From assembly GCA_003164785.1 (NCBI GenBank), contig PLUE01000039.1, forward strand, positions 1-62,137: a stretch of DNA of 62,137 bases, written 5' to 3'. The stretch comes from Gammaproteobacteria bacterium. Its GTDB lineage: Bacteria; Pseudomonadota; Gammaproteobacteria; Steroidobacterales; Steroidobacteraceae. The notes below the pieces were generated by a model that saw nothing but the letters and a program-made list of their open reading frames with translations, did no database searches and was not told the origin of the DNA. The position numbers and the translations under genes are program-made. How positions within the stretch are numbered: position 1 is the first letter of the stretch; the number at the start of each line of letters is the position of its first letter. Of this stretch, positions 6,966-16,723 are shown in pieces.

Positions 6966-9935
6966 CTAGCCGGCCCTCGCGAGCGATAGCGGCCAGCGCT
7001 CAACCTGCACCAGACACGAGTTGGGTGACATGCTGCTTGTGCCTTTGATTTGCGAGCGGGACGATGTGAGGGTATTCATACACCCGCCGATTTCGACGCG
7101 TTGGCCGTCGACTTCGATTGATTGATATTCAGCGCTCGATTCAAACGACTTTACCACGCCAGGCGCCATCATTGAGGACACATCTGCGGCGCAGATGACG
7201 CTACCCCGATCGTTAAACACTCGAACGAGATCGCGGTCTGCTATGCCTCTTGAACGGGCGTCGAGATCGCTGATTCGCACGAGCCAATAATAGTGCCCGT
7301 CAACTAGTGCTCGATGATCCGTAATGTCGTTCGTATAACCGCCTTTGCCATCGACGTTGGTGTGGAAGCTATATCTCGAATGCGTCGCAACCATCTGCAA
7401 CGGAAAGCGGTGCACCAGCGATTCGGTGTGCAGACCTTCCCAAGACGGGATGTAGCGGTTCAGTACCGGCCGTTCGGGATTGTTGGGGTCGTGGCGTTTC
7501 AGTGTCTCGGGCACGAATTCGATCAATCCACTCGGCGTTTGCAGGCCTTTCCCGAACTCCGCGGACCACTGCGAGGGCAGCGGTTGTGCCTCCGGGATGT
7601 CCTTCATGCGATCCTCCGCGAACCAGCGAAAGTTCACGGGAGCACGTAGGGACTCTTTTTCGGCAGGCACTACGAAATAGCCCTTTTTCAGAAATTCCTT
7701 CCAAGAAATTCCCTTTGACACATCGGATGAGTCGAAGACCCGTTTGCACCAGTCAAGTTCACTGCATCCTTCGGTGAAAATCGCGCCTAGGCCCAAGCGG
7801 CTGAGGATCTCGGTGAAAATGCGGTAATCCGATTTCGACTCCCCGAGCGGCTCAATGCACTTGTGCTGCATCACTACCACTCGATGATTAACGCCGTTAA
7901 AGCCGTGCTGCAGATAGCCGCCGCCGGAGGCCCACTCGCCGATGTCGTGACGCTCAAAAGCCGTACATGCCGGCAGAATGACATCGGCGAACTGCGCCTC
8001 TCCCTCCATCCAGATGGATTGATTGACGACGCACTCGATGCTTTCGTGTCGATAGGCATCCACCATGCGATTCGATTCAGTGACGGTGCTGAAAAACGAC
8101 CCGCCGTATTTGTAGATCATGTGCATGCGAGGATAACCGGGCATCGGGTAGTGAAACGGAGTGAATTGAATCTCCGTGGCGATGCCATCCCATAGGTAAC
8201 CGGTCGCTTCGCCGGTGATGATGGCCTCCGGAAATTGCTGTCGGGGGACGAGCTGGCGAACAGGGTTGACGGTGAGCACATGAGGCATCCGCTGATAGTT
8301 GTTGACCGCGTTGCCGTTCCATTGAAGCTCGCCCGAGATGCCGCCATCCGCATAGCCGGGGAAATAGAATTCCATGTCCACCGGCGTGCCCATTTGCAGG
8401 TTGCCGAGATTCACGCCGGGTTTTCCCAGGCCCTGCATGGCCATCATCATGACCATGCATCGAGCCCACTGAGCGCCGCATGCGCCGCGCCCAGCGCCCC
8501 CGAAGCCGCTGCCGGCGGCACCCACCGCCAGATATGTTTTCTTCCTGCCCCAGAGCCTGGCCAAGGCGCGCACTTCCCTTGCCGGAACCGCCGTCTCGGA
8601 TACTTGCCATTCCGGAGACTTCGGTATGCCGTCGTGGGCGCCAAGCAGATAGTCGCGCCATTCGTCAAAGCCAGAGGTCCGCTTCGCCACGTAGTCGGCG
8701 TCATACAGATTCTCGACCACCCACACATACATGATTGCAATGGCGAGCGCCGCATCCGTCTGTGGCCGAATAGGAATCCAGCGACCACCCAGCAATTGTG
8801 CCGTCGGATTGTAATGCGGATCGATATGCACAAATTGAATACCGAGTTCTTTGGCCCACAGTCGTCTTTGCGTTCCCTCGAACCCCATATAGGCGCCGTT
8901 TGTGCTTTCGGGATCGCTCGACCAGAACACCATCAATTCTGCTTCTTGCAAGCAGTCTTCGACGGTGCCATAGTTTCCTGCGATTCCCACCCGTTGGGCG
9001 TGACCCCAATGATGCATGGCGCCCCAATACCAGCCTTCCCAGCTATCCGGATTGGCGGCCATGCGAGTGAAACCAATCAGATTGCCAAAGCGCATCAGCG
9101 AGCTGAGGTAATAACCGACATTTCCCCACTGATGGTGCGAGGACATTGGGATGACGATCGATCCTGGGCCGTGGATGCGCTTCTGTCTCTTTATCTCGCC
9201 CGCCACGAGGTCCAACGCTTCGTCCCAGCTGATGCGCACGTAGCCTGAGATGCCGCGAGTTTGAGGGTTGCGATTCCCGTTCGGATCGTAGTCCACGCGC
9301 TTCATGGGATACAATATTCGCTTATCTGAATACACGGAGGATTTCATCGCAAGCGCGTGCGGCGCCACGGTAGCCTGCCGGCGCGGTGAGAAGGTACGAC
9401 CTCTGGCGCGAATGGTCCAGGTGCCAGCGTCGCCATCGTCGAAGTCGATCGGCGTACAGCGGATGATTCGACCGCTGCGCACAAACACGAAGAGGGGGCC
9501 CCCGTTCGTGAGCATGGTGTAGCGCCTGGTACCGTCTCGCATGGGCAGCCCATGATCGAAACCCGACGAGTTCATCAGATTGAGAAGTTGCATGAACCAA
9601 ACGCACAAGAAGTCAGGGCCCATGACCTGGACTTTGAAGTTCTTTGCAGCATGAACGACGTCGTTCATATTCGGGTTGGGATTCATCATCGCGAGGGCAG
9701 TGTCCACATCTTTGAAGACCATCGCCACGTCGGGTCGAGGGTGGAGGCCGAGCCGCGACCTCACCGTGCCAGCGGCTATGATGAAATGGCGTCCGAGGCT
9801 TCCGTCTTTGAGTTGAATCTGTGCAACGATATCGTGTCGACGCAGCATGATTCGAAAACTCGAGTGTTTTTTAGCAGCCCGCTTCAGTAACGGCGCCAGC
9901 GCGAACAAGATGGCCCGAAATATAGTTCTTTTCAT
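6966..9935 (-). CDS. Transhydroxylase-family molybdopterin large subunit with N-terminal SCP2-like domain
   Basis: 989 residues from the ATG at 9935; a GTG at 9977 is an alternative and neither has a strong ribosome-binding site. Residues ~135-989 form a molybdopterin-bis-guanine-dinucleotide oxidoreductase of the pyrogallol/resorcinol transhydroxylase type. His267, Asp297 and Ser298 (SSHHQWGN, ANPDSWEGW) have the spacing of His144, Asp174 and the Mo-ligand Ser175 of the Pelobacter enzyme, and Tyr524 or Tyr528 lies near the position expected for Tyr404. Residues 1-~125 resemble an SCP2 lipid/sterol-carrier domain, absent from the Pelobacter protein. No Tat signal, so it is cytoplasmic. It likely hydroxylates or dehydroxylates a polyphenol ring; the exact substrate is unknown. 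Confidence 0.85.
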   Translation of the reverse strand: MKRTIFRAILFALAPLLKRAAKKHSSFRIMLRRHDIVAQIQLKDGSLGRHFIIAAGTVRSRLGLHPRPDVAMVFKDVDTALAMMNPNPNMNDVVHAAKNFKVQVMGPDFLCVWFMQLLNLMNSSGFDHGLPMRDGTRRYTMLTNGGPLFVFVRSGRIIRCTPIDFDDGDAGTWTIRARGRTFSPRRQATVAPHALAMKSSVYSDKRILYPMKRVDYDPNGNRNPQTRGISGYVRISWDEALDLVAGEIKRQKRIHGPGSIVIPMSSHHQWGNVGYYLSSLMRFGNLIGFTRMAANPDSWEGWYWGAMHHWGHAQRVGIAGNYGTVEDCLQEAELMVFWSSDPESTNGAYMGFEGTQRRLWAKELGIQFVHIDPHYNPTAQLLGGRWIPIRPQTDAALAIAIMYVWVVENLYDADYVAKRTSGFDEWRDYLLGAHDGIPKSPEWQVSETAVPAREVRALARLWGRKKTYLAVGAAGSGFGGAGRGACGAQWARCMVMMMAMQGLGKPGVNLGNLQMGTPVDMEFYFPGYADGGISGELQWNGNAVNNYQRMPHVLTVNPVRQLVPRQQFPEAIITGEATGYLWDGIATEIQFTPFHYPMPGYPRMHMIYKYGGSFFSTVTESNRMVDAYRHESIECVVNQSIWMEGEAQFADVILPACTAFERHDIGEWASGGGYLQHGFNGVNHRVVVMQHKCIEPLGESKSDYRIFTEILSRLGLGAIFTEGCSELDWCKRVFDSSDVSKGISWKEFLKKGYFVVPAEKESLRAPVNFRWFAEDRMKDIPEAQPLPSQWSAEFGKGLQTPSGLIEFVPETLKRHDPNNPERPVLNRYIPSWEGLHTESLVHRFPLQMVATHSRYSFHTNVDGKGGYTNDITDHRALVDGHYYWLVRISDLDARSRGIADRDLVRVFNDRGSVICAADVSSMMAPGVVKSFESSAEYQSIEVDGQRVEIGGCMNTLTSSRSQIKGTSSMSPNSCLVQVERWPLSLARAG

Positions 9936-10119
9936 GGCTCTGATCGAAAGAATCGGCGACTGGAACGTGGTGTCCACCGTCGGGTTTTGTGCCGGAGCGG
10001 TCTCCGGCCGGCGACGCGGTAGCTAGTTATTTCGAGGGAAAATATGACCATAAAGGGCCGAAGAGCGCATAAATTGCGAATGAGGTATTAACAACGTCTC
10101 GTTTGTACAATAGAATCCT

Positions 10120-10153
10120 ATAATAATCGATTCTAAATGTAATTATCGGTAAA
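10120..10153 (-). promoter_or_regulatory. Box A operator/promoter, copy 2
   Basis: Matches box A copy 1 at 31 of 34 positions, in the same orientation relative to the minus-strand gene. Minus-strand hexamers TTACAT and TAGGAT are 16 bases apart with GAATCGAT between them. It sits in the gap between the transhydroxylase large subunit (185 bases to its ATG) and the divergent GntR gene at 10216 (63 bases), so it could control both. TAGAATC (10111-10117) and GATTCTA (10129-10135) form an inverted repeat. Confidence 0.65.
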
Positions 10154-10215
10154 AATCCGAAAATGCTCCGGTCGCTCATCATGCGGTCTTCGTCTGGTTC
10201 TGCTAGATTTGTAAT

Positions 10216-10956
10216 ATGAAAATTGAGGGCCGAAGCACCACGATCGCCGGAGAAACCTATTCCGCGCTGCGTTCGCTCATTCTTTCGGGTGAGTTGCGTC
10301 CCGGGACGAAAATGCGAACCGCCGGGTTGCAGGAGCGATTTAGCGTCAGCCTTGGCACAGTGCGCGAAGCCGTTTCTCAGCTCCTTTCCGAAGGCTTGGT
10401 GGTCGCCGAAGCGCACCGCGGGTTCACGGTATCTCCCATCTCAGTGGCGGACCTTGTCGATTTGACTAAAGTTCGCATTGAAATTGAGAGTCTGTGCCTC
10501 GTTTGGTCCATCCAACACGGTGACCTGGAGTGGGAATCGCGAATAATGGCAGCGCGCCACCGCTTGTCCAATACATTCCGTCCGGAGGGCGGCGAGGTAA
10601 CAAGCGACTGGACGAGGGCTCACGATGAATATCATCACTCCCTGGTCAGCGCCTGCGGAAGTCCGCGCCTACTGCAAATCCGTCGTCAGCTCTACGAGAA
10701 GAGCGAGCGCTATCGTAAGCTTGAGCTGAGTTTGCCACGCAACCGAAATCCGGAAGACGAGCATGCGAAGATCGTCGATGCGGTTTTGGCTCGCGACGTG
10801 CCGCGTGCCACGCGCTTGATGACGGCTCATATCTCATTCACCTCTGACAATATTGTCAACGCCATGACGGCTAGCTCCGCAGCGCAGGACGGCCGCGCGC
10901 GGTCAAAAGCCTCAGAGAAGCCTCAACGAAGAAGCGCAGCGACTACCGTCAGCTGA
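10216..10956 (+). CDS. GntR-family regulator with FCD effector domain (paralogue 1)
   Basis: 246 residues. Residues ~10-75 are a GntR winged helix (ILSGELRPGTKMRTAGLQERFSVSLGTVREAVSQLLSEGLV). Residues ~85-220 are an all-helical FCD domain (LTKVRIEIESLCL, HDEYHHSLVSACGSPRLL, EDEHAKIVDAVLARD), which in this family binds a small acid, often with a metal. The C-terminal tail is basic. It is divergent from the transhydroxylase operon with box A copy 2 between them, so it is the best candidate to read that element. It is clearly paralogous to the gene at 11257-12018. Confidence 0.88.
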   Translation: MKIEGRSTTIAGETYSALRSLILSGELRPGTKMRTAGLQERFSVSLGTVREAVSQLLSEGLVVAEAHRGFTVSPISVADLVDLTKVRIEIESLCLVWSIQHGDLEWESRIMAARHRLSNTFRPEGGEVTSDWTRAHDEYHHSLVSACGSPRLLQIRRQLYEKSERYRKLELSLPRNRNPEDEHAKIVDAVLARDVPRATRLMTAHISFTSDNIVNAMTASSAAQDGRARSKASEKPQRRSAATTVS

Positions 10957-11256
10957 CTGCCGCTATGTCACCTGTTTCGATGCGGCATAGAATCGATAGT
11001 GGCCAGACAATTCAATCGAGTCGGACGTATCCGCTCAGGGCCGATGCGACGCTCGGCGACCAGTTGAGCTTCAGTGCATTGAGTGTTACGGCGTCGCGAG
11101 AGCGCTGTTCGCTTTCTGATCGAGACCGTTCGGGGGCAAACGCTGGCAGCGGCGGCAATCATCGCGTTCAGCTCGCGGAGATTTGCGGCGATAACGAGGC
11201 AAGATCAATCGTCGTGGTGCGAGGGGCGACGTGAAAGAGCGCCAGAAGTAGGCGCG
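10957..11256. other. Intergenic between two GntR genes
   Basis: About 300 bases separating the convergent 3' ends of the two GntR paralogues. An AGAATCGATA stretch near 10989 shares the box A core but lacks the flanking match, so it is not called as a copy. No gene or clear terminator was seen. Confidence 0.45.
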
Positions 11257-12018
11257 CTAGCGGGCGCTGCTGCCACGCTTGGGGTGACGCGCGGTTCGCG
11301 CCGACGATTTCCGTCCTTGCAGCCGAGGAGGGCCGGTGCGGGCTGCTTCCAAAACCTTCTTACGCATCATCTTGACGATGTTTTCGGTGGTTCGCTCGAT
11401 ATGCGAACTTAAGAGCTGAGTAGCGACCGGTATGTTGCGTTCAATGGCAGCCTCGGTAATGCGCTTGTGCTCATCATCCGGATCGCGCTGGCGGGCAATC
11501 GCGGACTCCATCTTGCGATAGCGCTCACTCAGCTCGTAGAGCTGCTTGCGGATCAGCAACAAGCGTGGGCTGCCGCAAGCACTGGCTAGCGCGGTGTGAT
11601 AGATGTCGTGTGCCGCTATCCACGCCGGGCTCACCGCGACTCGATCAGCGGCGCGAAAGGTTTTGGCCAGGCGGTGGGAGGCCGCTATGACCTCGGATTC
11701 CCACTCGAGTTGGCCTAATTGCATCGACCACGTCAGGCAGAGCACTTCTACCTCGGTGCGCACGCGTGTCAGGTCGAGCAGGTCCTCGATGGATAGCGGC
11801 GTGACGGTATAGCCACGGTGTGCTTCCACGACGACCAGTCCTTCCGCGATTAGCTGAGGCAGTGCTTCGCGAAGCGCGCCAAGGCTCACCCCCATGCGCT
11901 GAGCAACCTCTTGGGTCTTGATCTTGGAGCCGGGGGCAATGTCGCCGGCCAGGATTTGGGCACGCAAAATCTCGAAGGTCTCTCCCGATATCGTTTGGTC
12001 TTTGCCGGCTACTTTCAC
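11257..12018 (-). CDS. GntR-family regulator with FCD effector domain (paralogue 2)
   Basis: 253 residues beginning with GTG at 12018 (AGGA about 9 bases upstream). The layout matches paralogue 1: winged helix (ILAGDIAPGSKIKTQEVAQRMGVSLGALREALPQLIAEGLV), then FCD helices (LTRVRTEVEVLCLTWSMQLGQLEWE, HDIYHTALASACGSPRLLLIRKQLYELSERYRKME) and a basic tail. The two proteins share long runs of identical residues and arose by duplication. An imperfect palindrome with a TAGAATAATCTA core lies just upstream and may be its own operator. The pair may respond to different intermediates of the same pathway. Confidence 0.88.
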   Translation of the reverse strand: MKVAGKDQTISGETFEILRAQILAGDIAPGSKIKTQEVAQRMGVSLGALREALPQLIAEGLVVVEAHRGYTVTPLSIEDLLDLTRVRTEVEVLCLTWSMQLGQLEWESEVIAASHRLAKTFRAADRVAVSPAWIAAHDIYHTALASACGSPRLLLIRKQLYELSERYRKMESAIARQRDPDDEHKRITEAAIERNIPVATQLLSSHIERTTENIVKMMRKKVLEAARTGPPRLQGRKSSARTARHPKRGSSAR

Positions 12019-12037
12019 GGGTCACATCCTGGCACCG

Positions 12038-12051
12038 ATAGATTATTCTAT
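12038..12051. promoter_or_regulatory. Candidate autoregulatory operator of GntR paralogue 2
   Basis: ATAGA-TTAT-TCTAT, 5-bp inverted arms with a 4-base centre, 20 bases upstream of the GTG start at 12018. Read on the minus strand it resembles part of box A (TAGAAT, then A/T-rich). The length is short, so this is only suggestive. Confidence 0.35.
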
Positions 12052-12166
12052 GGCTTCTCGCTCTATACCGGTTTAGTCTATCCCAAAAGCGCTTTTAGTA
12101 CGGGACAAATGAGCTCGTGTCCCGCGAGCCGCCTCCGGGTCGTCTAGGTCACGCTAGGAATCTCGG

Positions 12167-13582
12167 TCAGCTGCGTTCAGCGAGCCCTCCTCCCAATGCT
12201 CGATAGACCGTCACCATGTTCTCGAGTGCGGTCAAGCGCGTGGTCACCAGGGTTTTTTGCGCGCTATAAAGCGTGCGTTGTGAGATCAGGGCGTTGAGAA
12301 AGGAGTCTGCCCCCTTGGTGTAACGGGCATCCGCGAGTCGATAGCCTTCGGTGGCGGCATCCACGAGCGCCGATTGAGCGTCCAGCTGCTCTTGGATTGT
12401 CCCCCGCACGGCGAGGGCATCGGCCACTTCCCTGAACGCGGTTTGTATGGCGAGTTCATAGGCTGCCACATAGCCATCGCGCTGCGCTTTCGTGTCGGCG
12501 AGGCTCGCCGTATTGGCCCCCCCCACGAATAGGGGCAAGCTCAAGCTCGGGGCCCATGACCAGACGGTCGGTCCGCTGAACAGCTTCGAAAGAGACGAAC
12601 TCGCGAGGCCATCGCTGGCCGTGAGGGTGAAAGACGGAAAGAAAGCCGCCCGGGCAGCACCGATGTTGGCATTCGCTGATTTGAGGGTGTGCTCCGCCTC
12701 GAGTACATCCGGGCGGTTCAGAAGTACATCGGATGAGATTCCGGCGGGGATATCGGCAAACCACTCGCCTTTTTCGGGTAACTCGGCGGGCAATAGCGCG
12801 TCGTTGATGGAACTGCCTGCGAGGAGTTCGAGGGCGTTGCGATCCTGTGCAACGCTCGATGTAAGGCTGGCGACGTCGGAGCGGGCTTGCTGGTACGTGG
12901 TCTCAGCTTGTTTAACGTCCACCAATGAGGCAACGCCGGCTGCGAGCCGGCTCCCCGTCACTTGCATTGAGCGTTGGGCGTTCTGCAGCGTGCGTTGCGA
13001 GATGCCCAACGTCGTCTGGTCGGCCGCAAGCGTCAGATAGGCCGTGATCGTCTCCGAGATCAGGCTGATTCGCGTAGCACGGGCCGCTTCCGCCGTGGAC
13101 AAATAACTTTCGTAAGCCGCGCGGGTAAGGCTGCGATTTCGGCCAAACAGGTCGATCTCGTAGGAACTCAATCCCACCTGCGCGCTATCATTCGTCATGG
13201 TCAGGGCCGAGCCGCCGGCGCCGGCATAGGGATTGAGCGTACGCGATTTGTCGACATTGACCGAGGCACTGATTTGCGGAAATAGATTTGCTCGTTGGAT
13301 GCGATATTGCGCGCGTGCGGACTCGATGCTGGTGATGGTTTTGCGCAGGTTTCGGCTGTTGCGCAACGCCTGCTCGACCACCTGGCGCAGCTTGTCGTCC
13401 TTCACGAAATCGCGCCACGGAATGTCCACCGCGTTCACAGGATTCGACTGTAGGGCCGTATAGGCGGGGCCGGCTGGCCAGGTCGTCGCCGCGGGTGAGA
13501 CAGGGCGGCGGTAGGTCGGATCCAGGGAAATACAGGCAGTGAGCCCAAGAGTCGATAACAGGATCGCTGTGCCTCTACGCAT
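12167..13582 (-). CDS. RND efflux outer-membrane lipoprotein (OprM/NodT family)
   Basis: 471 residues. A lipoprotein-type signal (LLSTLGLTACISLDP) puts the acylated cysteine at ~17. Two OEP repeats follow, with family motifs such as IDLFGRNRSLTRAAYESYLSTAEAARATRISLISE, LLNRPDVLEAEHTLKSANANIGAARAAFFPSFTL and LFVGGANTASL. It forms the trimeric outer-membrane duct of a tripartite pump. The gene is last in the operon, and its start overlaps the end of the pump gene by 8 bases, consistent with coupled translation. Confidence 0.95.
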   Translation of the reverse strand: MRRGTAILLSTLGLTACISLDPTYRRPVSPAATTWPAGPAYTALQSNPVNAVDIPWRDFVKDDKLRQVVEQALRNSRNLRKTITSIESARAQYRIQRANLFPQISASVNVDKSRTLNPYAGAGGSALTMTNDSAQVGLSSYEIDLFGRNRSLTRAAYESYLSTAEAARATRISLISETITAYLTLAADQTTLGISQRTLQNAQRSMQVTGSRLAAGVASLVDVKQAETTYQQARSDVASLTSSVAQDRNALELLAGSSINDALLPAELPEKGEWFADIPAGISSDVLLNRPDVLEAEHTLKSANANIGAARAAFFPSFTLTASDGLASSSLSKLFSGPTVWSWAPSLSLPLFVGGANTASLADTKAQRDGYVAAYELAIQTAFREVADALAVRGTIQEQLDAQSALVDAATEGYRLADARYTKGADSFLNALISQRTLYSAQKTLVTTRLTALENMVTVYRALGGGLAERS

Positions 13583-16500
13583 GCGACGCTTCCTTGTTGC
13601 CCGGCAGTTCCTGCGGATGCAAAATCCTGGACGGAAACAAACGGCGTACCAATACGAAGAACATCGGTACGAAGAAGATCGCCAGAGCCGTCGCCGATAG
13701 CGTGCCCCCGACGATGCCAGTCCCTATCGCAATGCGCCCATTGGCGCCGGCACCGGTCGACACGGCAAGCGGTAACACGCCGGCGACGAATGCCAGGGAT
13801 GTCATCAAGATGGGACGCAGCCGCAGTCGCGCTGCATGTAGGGCGGCCTCCACCAGGCTTGCACCCTGGCGATAGCGCTCCTCCGCGAATTCGACGATGA
13901 GGATGGCGTTTTTGGCCGACAAGCCGATAGTGGTGAGCAGCGCCACTTGGAAGTAGATGTCGTTCTCCAGGCCGCGCACGCTCGTGGCCAGTGCGGAGCC
14001 GACCACGCCCAGCGGGATGACAAGCAGCACGGATATGGGAACGAACCAGCTTTCGTATAAAGCAGCGAGGCACAAGAAGACCACGAGAACGGAAATGGCA
14101 TAGAGCTGGGTTGTCTGGCTGCCCGCGAGTCGTTGCTGGTACGACAAGCCGCTGAACGCGCCGCTCGTGCCGGCAGGCAATTTGCTTGCTAAGGCCTCGA
14201 TCTCATCCATCGCCATACCAGAGCTCACGCCGGGGGCGGCGGCGCCTTGTATGGTGTAGGAAGCCAGGCCATTGAAACGCGAGAGCGTCTCAGGGCCATT
14301 GGTCCAATGTGTCGTCGCGAAGGCAGAGAATGGTGTCATCGTGCCGTTGCTCCCGCGCACAAACCATTGACTTAAATCATCCGCGGACGCCCGCGACCCC
14401 GCATCGCCTTGCATGTAGACGCGCTTAATGCGACCGCGGTCGATGAAGTCGTTCACATAGGTCCCACCCCATGCGGCAGTCAGGGTAGAATTGACATCCG
14501 ACAGGGATAGGCCGAGTGAGCTCGCCTTCGCCTGATCGATGTCAACCTGTAACTGCGGTGTGTCGGCGAGCGATCCGAGGCGCACCGCCATGAGCTTATC
14601 GTCACCGCCCGCGCTCGCGAGCAGGGCATCGCGCATCGATTCCAACGTCGCGCGACTGGTTCCACCATTTGCAAGCAGCTGAAACTCGAAGCCGCTCACC
14701 TGACCAAGCCCCATGATGGCCGGCGGGTTGAGTGTGAACACCTGCGCATCTCGGATCGAGGAGAAGGCCTTGGTCGCGCGCATTGCGATGACGTCGGCGC
14801 GATTCGCCGCCCCTTTACGTTGACTCCAGTCCTTCAGAAGCACGAACATGCTGCCGGCATTTTGACCGCGACCTGAAAAGCTGAACCCATTGACCGCCAT
14901 GACGCCTTCGACGTTGTCTTTTTCCTTCTGCAGAAAATAATTCTCGATTTGCCGTGTGACCTCCTCGGTGCGAGACAACGTGGCTCCGCTCGGCAGCATG
15001 AACATGACCAAGATGTTCCCCTTGTCCTCATCGGGCAGAAAACTTGTGGGTAACCGTAGGAACAGGAGCGCCAACATGCCCACGATGACCCCGTACGCGA
15101 TGATCCAGCGCAATGGCCGCCGTATCATGTGAGTGACGCGGTTTCCGAGTGAGTTGCCGAAGCGCTCGAGGGTACGATTGAACCACCCAAAGGAGGCCTG
15201 AGTGCCGTCGGCTCCATGAATAGGTCGCAACAGCGAGGCGCACAGGGAAGGCGTCAGCGTCAACGCCACGAACACCGACAAAGCCATCGAAGAGACGATG
15301 GTTACCGAGAACTGCCGGTAAATAACGCCGGTGGATCCGGTGAAAAACGCCATCGGCAAGAACACCGCCGCAAGCGAGGTCGCGATGCCGATCAAAGCGC
15401 CCGTGATCTCCTGCATCGATCGCAGAGTTGCCGCGCGGGGCGAGAGGGATTCCTCGCGCATGACGCGCTCGACGTTCTCGATAACCACGATGGCATCGTC
15501 CACCAGGAGCCCTATGGAGAGAACCATACCGGACATTGTGAGCGTGTTGATCGAATAGCCCAGCATTTTCAACACGGCGAATGTTCCCAGCAGAACGACC
15601 GGTACCGCAATCGCCGGGATCAGGGTGGCCCGCCAGCTCTGCAGGAACACGTACATCACCACGACGACGAGCACGATGGCCTCGACCAACGTCTTGATGA
15701 CCTCCTCGATGGATATCTTGATGAACGGGGTGTTGTCCTCGGGATAGAAGATCTTATATCCCGACGGCAAGGAGTGCTCAAACTGCGCGACCCGTGCGCG
15801 CACTAGTTCGGCCGTCGCCAGCGCATTGGCACCGGAGGAGAGTTGGATGGCCATCCCCGAGGCGGGGTGCCCATTAGCGCGTGACTGCACGTCGTAGCTT
15901 TCGCTGCCGAGTTCGATGCGAGCCACATCGAGCAGGCGCACGGTCGCTCCCGAGCTGTCGTGCTTCACGATTATTTGGCGAAAGGCATCGGGCGTGGAGA
16001 GCTTTGATTGTGCTCTGACGATCGCGGTCAGTTGCTGTCCGGCAGGGGCGGGCATACCGCCGATCCTGCCCGCCGACACCTGGATGTTTTGCGCCGCGAT
16101 GGCGGATTGCACGTCGGAGGCCATGAGATTGAAAGACGCGAGCTTGGCCGGATCCATCCAGATGCGCATGGCGTACTGCGCTCCGAACATGGTGGTGCCG
16201 CCGACTCCTGCCAAACGGGCAATGGGATCCTGGAGGTTGCTGACAAGATAATCTGAAATATCATTCGATGATGTCCGGTCGGTCTCATCGTACAGGCCGA
16301 TGACCATCAAGAAACCGCTCTGCGCTTTCGCGACCGTCACACCCTGCTGCTGCACTTCGGTAGGCAAACGTGCAGTGGATTGCTGGATCTTGTTTTGCAC
16401 CTGAACCTGTGCTGTGTCGGGGTTGGTACCTTGTTGGAAGGTGATCGTGATAGCGGCATTGCCGGACGAGTCGCTGGTCGAGGAGAAATAGATAAGGCCA

Positions 16501-16721
16501 TCGATGCCCGTCAATTGCTCCTCGAGGATCTGCGTGACACTGTTCTCGACCGTTTCCGCGGACGCGCCGGGATAGGTCGCGGACACCGTCACGGTTGGCG
16601 GAGCGACATCCGGATACTGCGCGACGGGCAGTGTCGTAATCGACAGAGCACCGGCGAACATGATGGAGATGGCGATCACCCAAGCGAAAATCGGCCGATC
16701 TACAAAAAAACGCGCGAGCAC
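13575..16721 (-). CDS. RND-family inner-membrane efflux pump (HAE1/AcrB type)
   Basis: 1048 residues, the usual length for AcrB/MexB-type drug exporters. It starts FFVDRPIFAWVIAISIMFAGALSI and has the proton-relay acidic pair in TM4 (GLLVDDAIVVIENVERVMRE), the SATALAIFFVPMFFVLVRRLF C-terminus, and two large periplasmic loops. It drives export of hydrophobic or aromatic compounds using the proton gradient. The start is GTG at 16721, two bases after the stop of the adaptor gene. Regulation probably runs through the TetR repressor at 18004. A role in tolerance to the phenolics processed by neighbouring genes is plausible but inferred. Confidence 0.96.
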   Translation of the reverse strand: MLARFFVDRPIFAWVIAISIMFAGALSITTLPVAQYPDVAPPTVTVSATYPGASAETVENSVTQILEEQLTGIDGLIYFSSTSDSSGNAAITITFQQGTNPDTAQVQVQNKIQQSTARLPTEVQQQGVTVAKAQSGFLMVIGLYDETDRTSSNDISDYLVSNLQDPIARLAGVGGTTMFGAQYAMRIWMDPAKLASFNLMASDVQSAIAAQNIQVSAGRIGGMPAPAGQQLTAIVRAQSKLSTPDAFRQIIVKHDSSGATVRLLDVARIELGSESYDVQSRANGHPASGMAIQLSSGANALATAELVRARVAQFEHSLPSGYKIFYPEDNTPFIKISIEEVIKTLVEAIVLVVVVMYVFLQSWRATLIPAIAVPVVLLGTFAVLKMLGYSINTLTMSGMVLSIGLLVDDAIVVIENVERVMREESLSPRAATLRSMQEITGALIGIATSLAAVFLPMAFFTGSTGVIYRQFSVTIVSSMALSVFVALTLTPSLCASLLRPIHGADGTQASFGWFNRTLERFGNSLGNRVTHMIRRPLRWIIAYGVIVGMLALLFLRLPTSFLPDEDKGNILVMFMLPSGATLSRTEEVTRQIENYFLQKEKDNVEGVMAVNGFSFSGRGQNAGSMFVLLKDWSQRKGAANRADVIAMRATKAFSSIRDAQVFTLNPPAIMGLGQVSGFEFQLLANGGTSRATLESMRDALLASAGGDDKLMAVRLGSLADTPQLQVDIDQAKASSLGLSLSDVNSTLTAAWGGTYVNDFIDRGRIKRVYMQGDAGSRASADDLSQWFVRGSNGTMTPFSAFATTHWTNGPETLSRFNGLASYTIQGAAAPGVSSGMAMDEIEALASKLPAGTSGAFSGLSYQQRLAGSQTTQLYAISVLVVFLCLAALYESWFVPISVLLVIPLGVVGSALATSVRGLENDIYFQVALLTTIGLSAKNAILIVEFAEERYRQGASLVEAALHAARLRLRPILMTSLAFVAGVLPLAVSTGAGANGRIAIGTGIVGGTLSATALAIFFVPMFFVLVRRLFPSRILHPQELPGNKEASHA

Positions 16722-16723
16722 GA

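Noticed and set aside
8235..9248. 337-codon open frame on the plus strand
   Set aside because: Lies entirely inside the molybdopterin large-subunit gene in the opposite sense; composition is that of a shadow frame.
10989..10998. Extra AGAATCGATA core between the GntR genes
   Set aside because: Shares only the central 8-9 bases of box A without the conserved flank, which can occur by chance.
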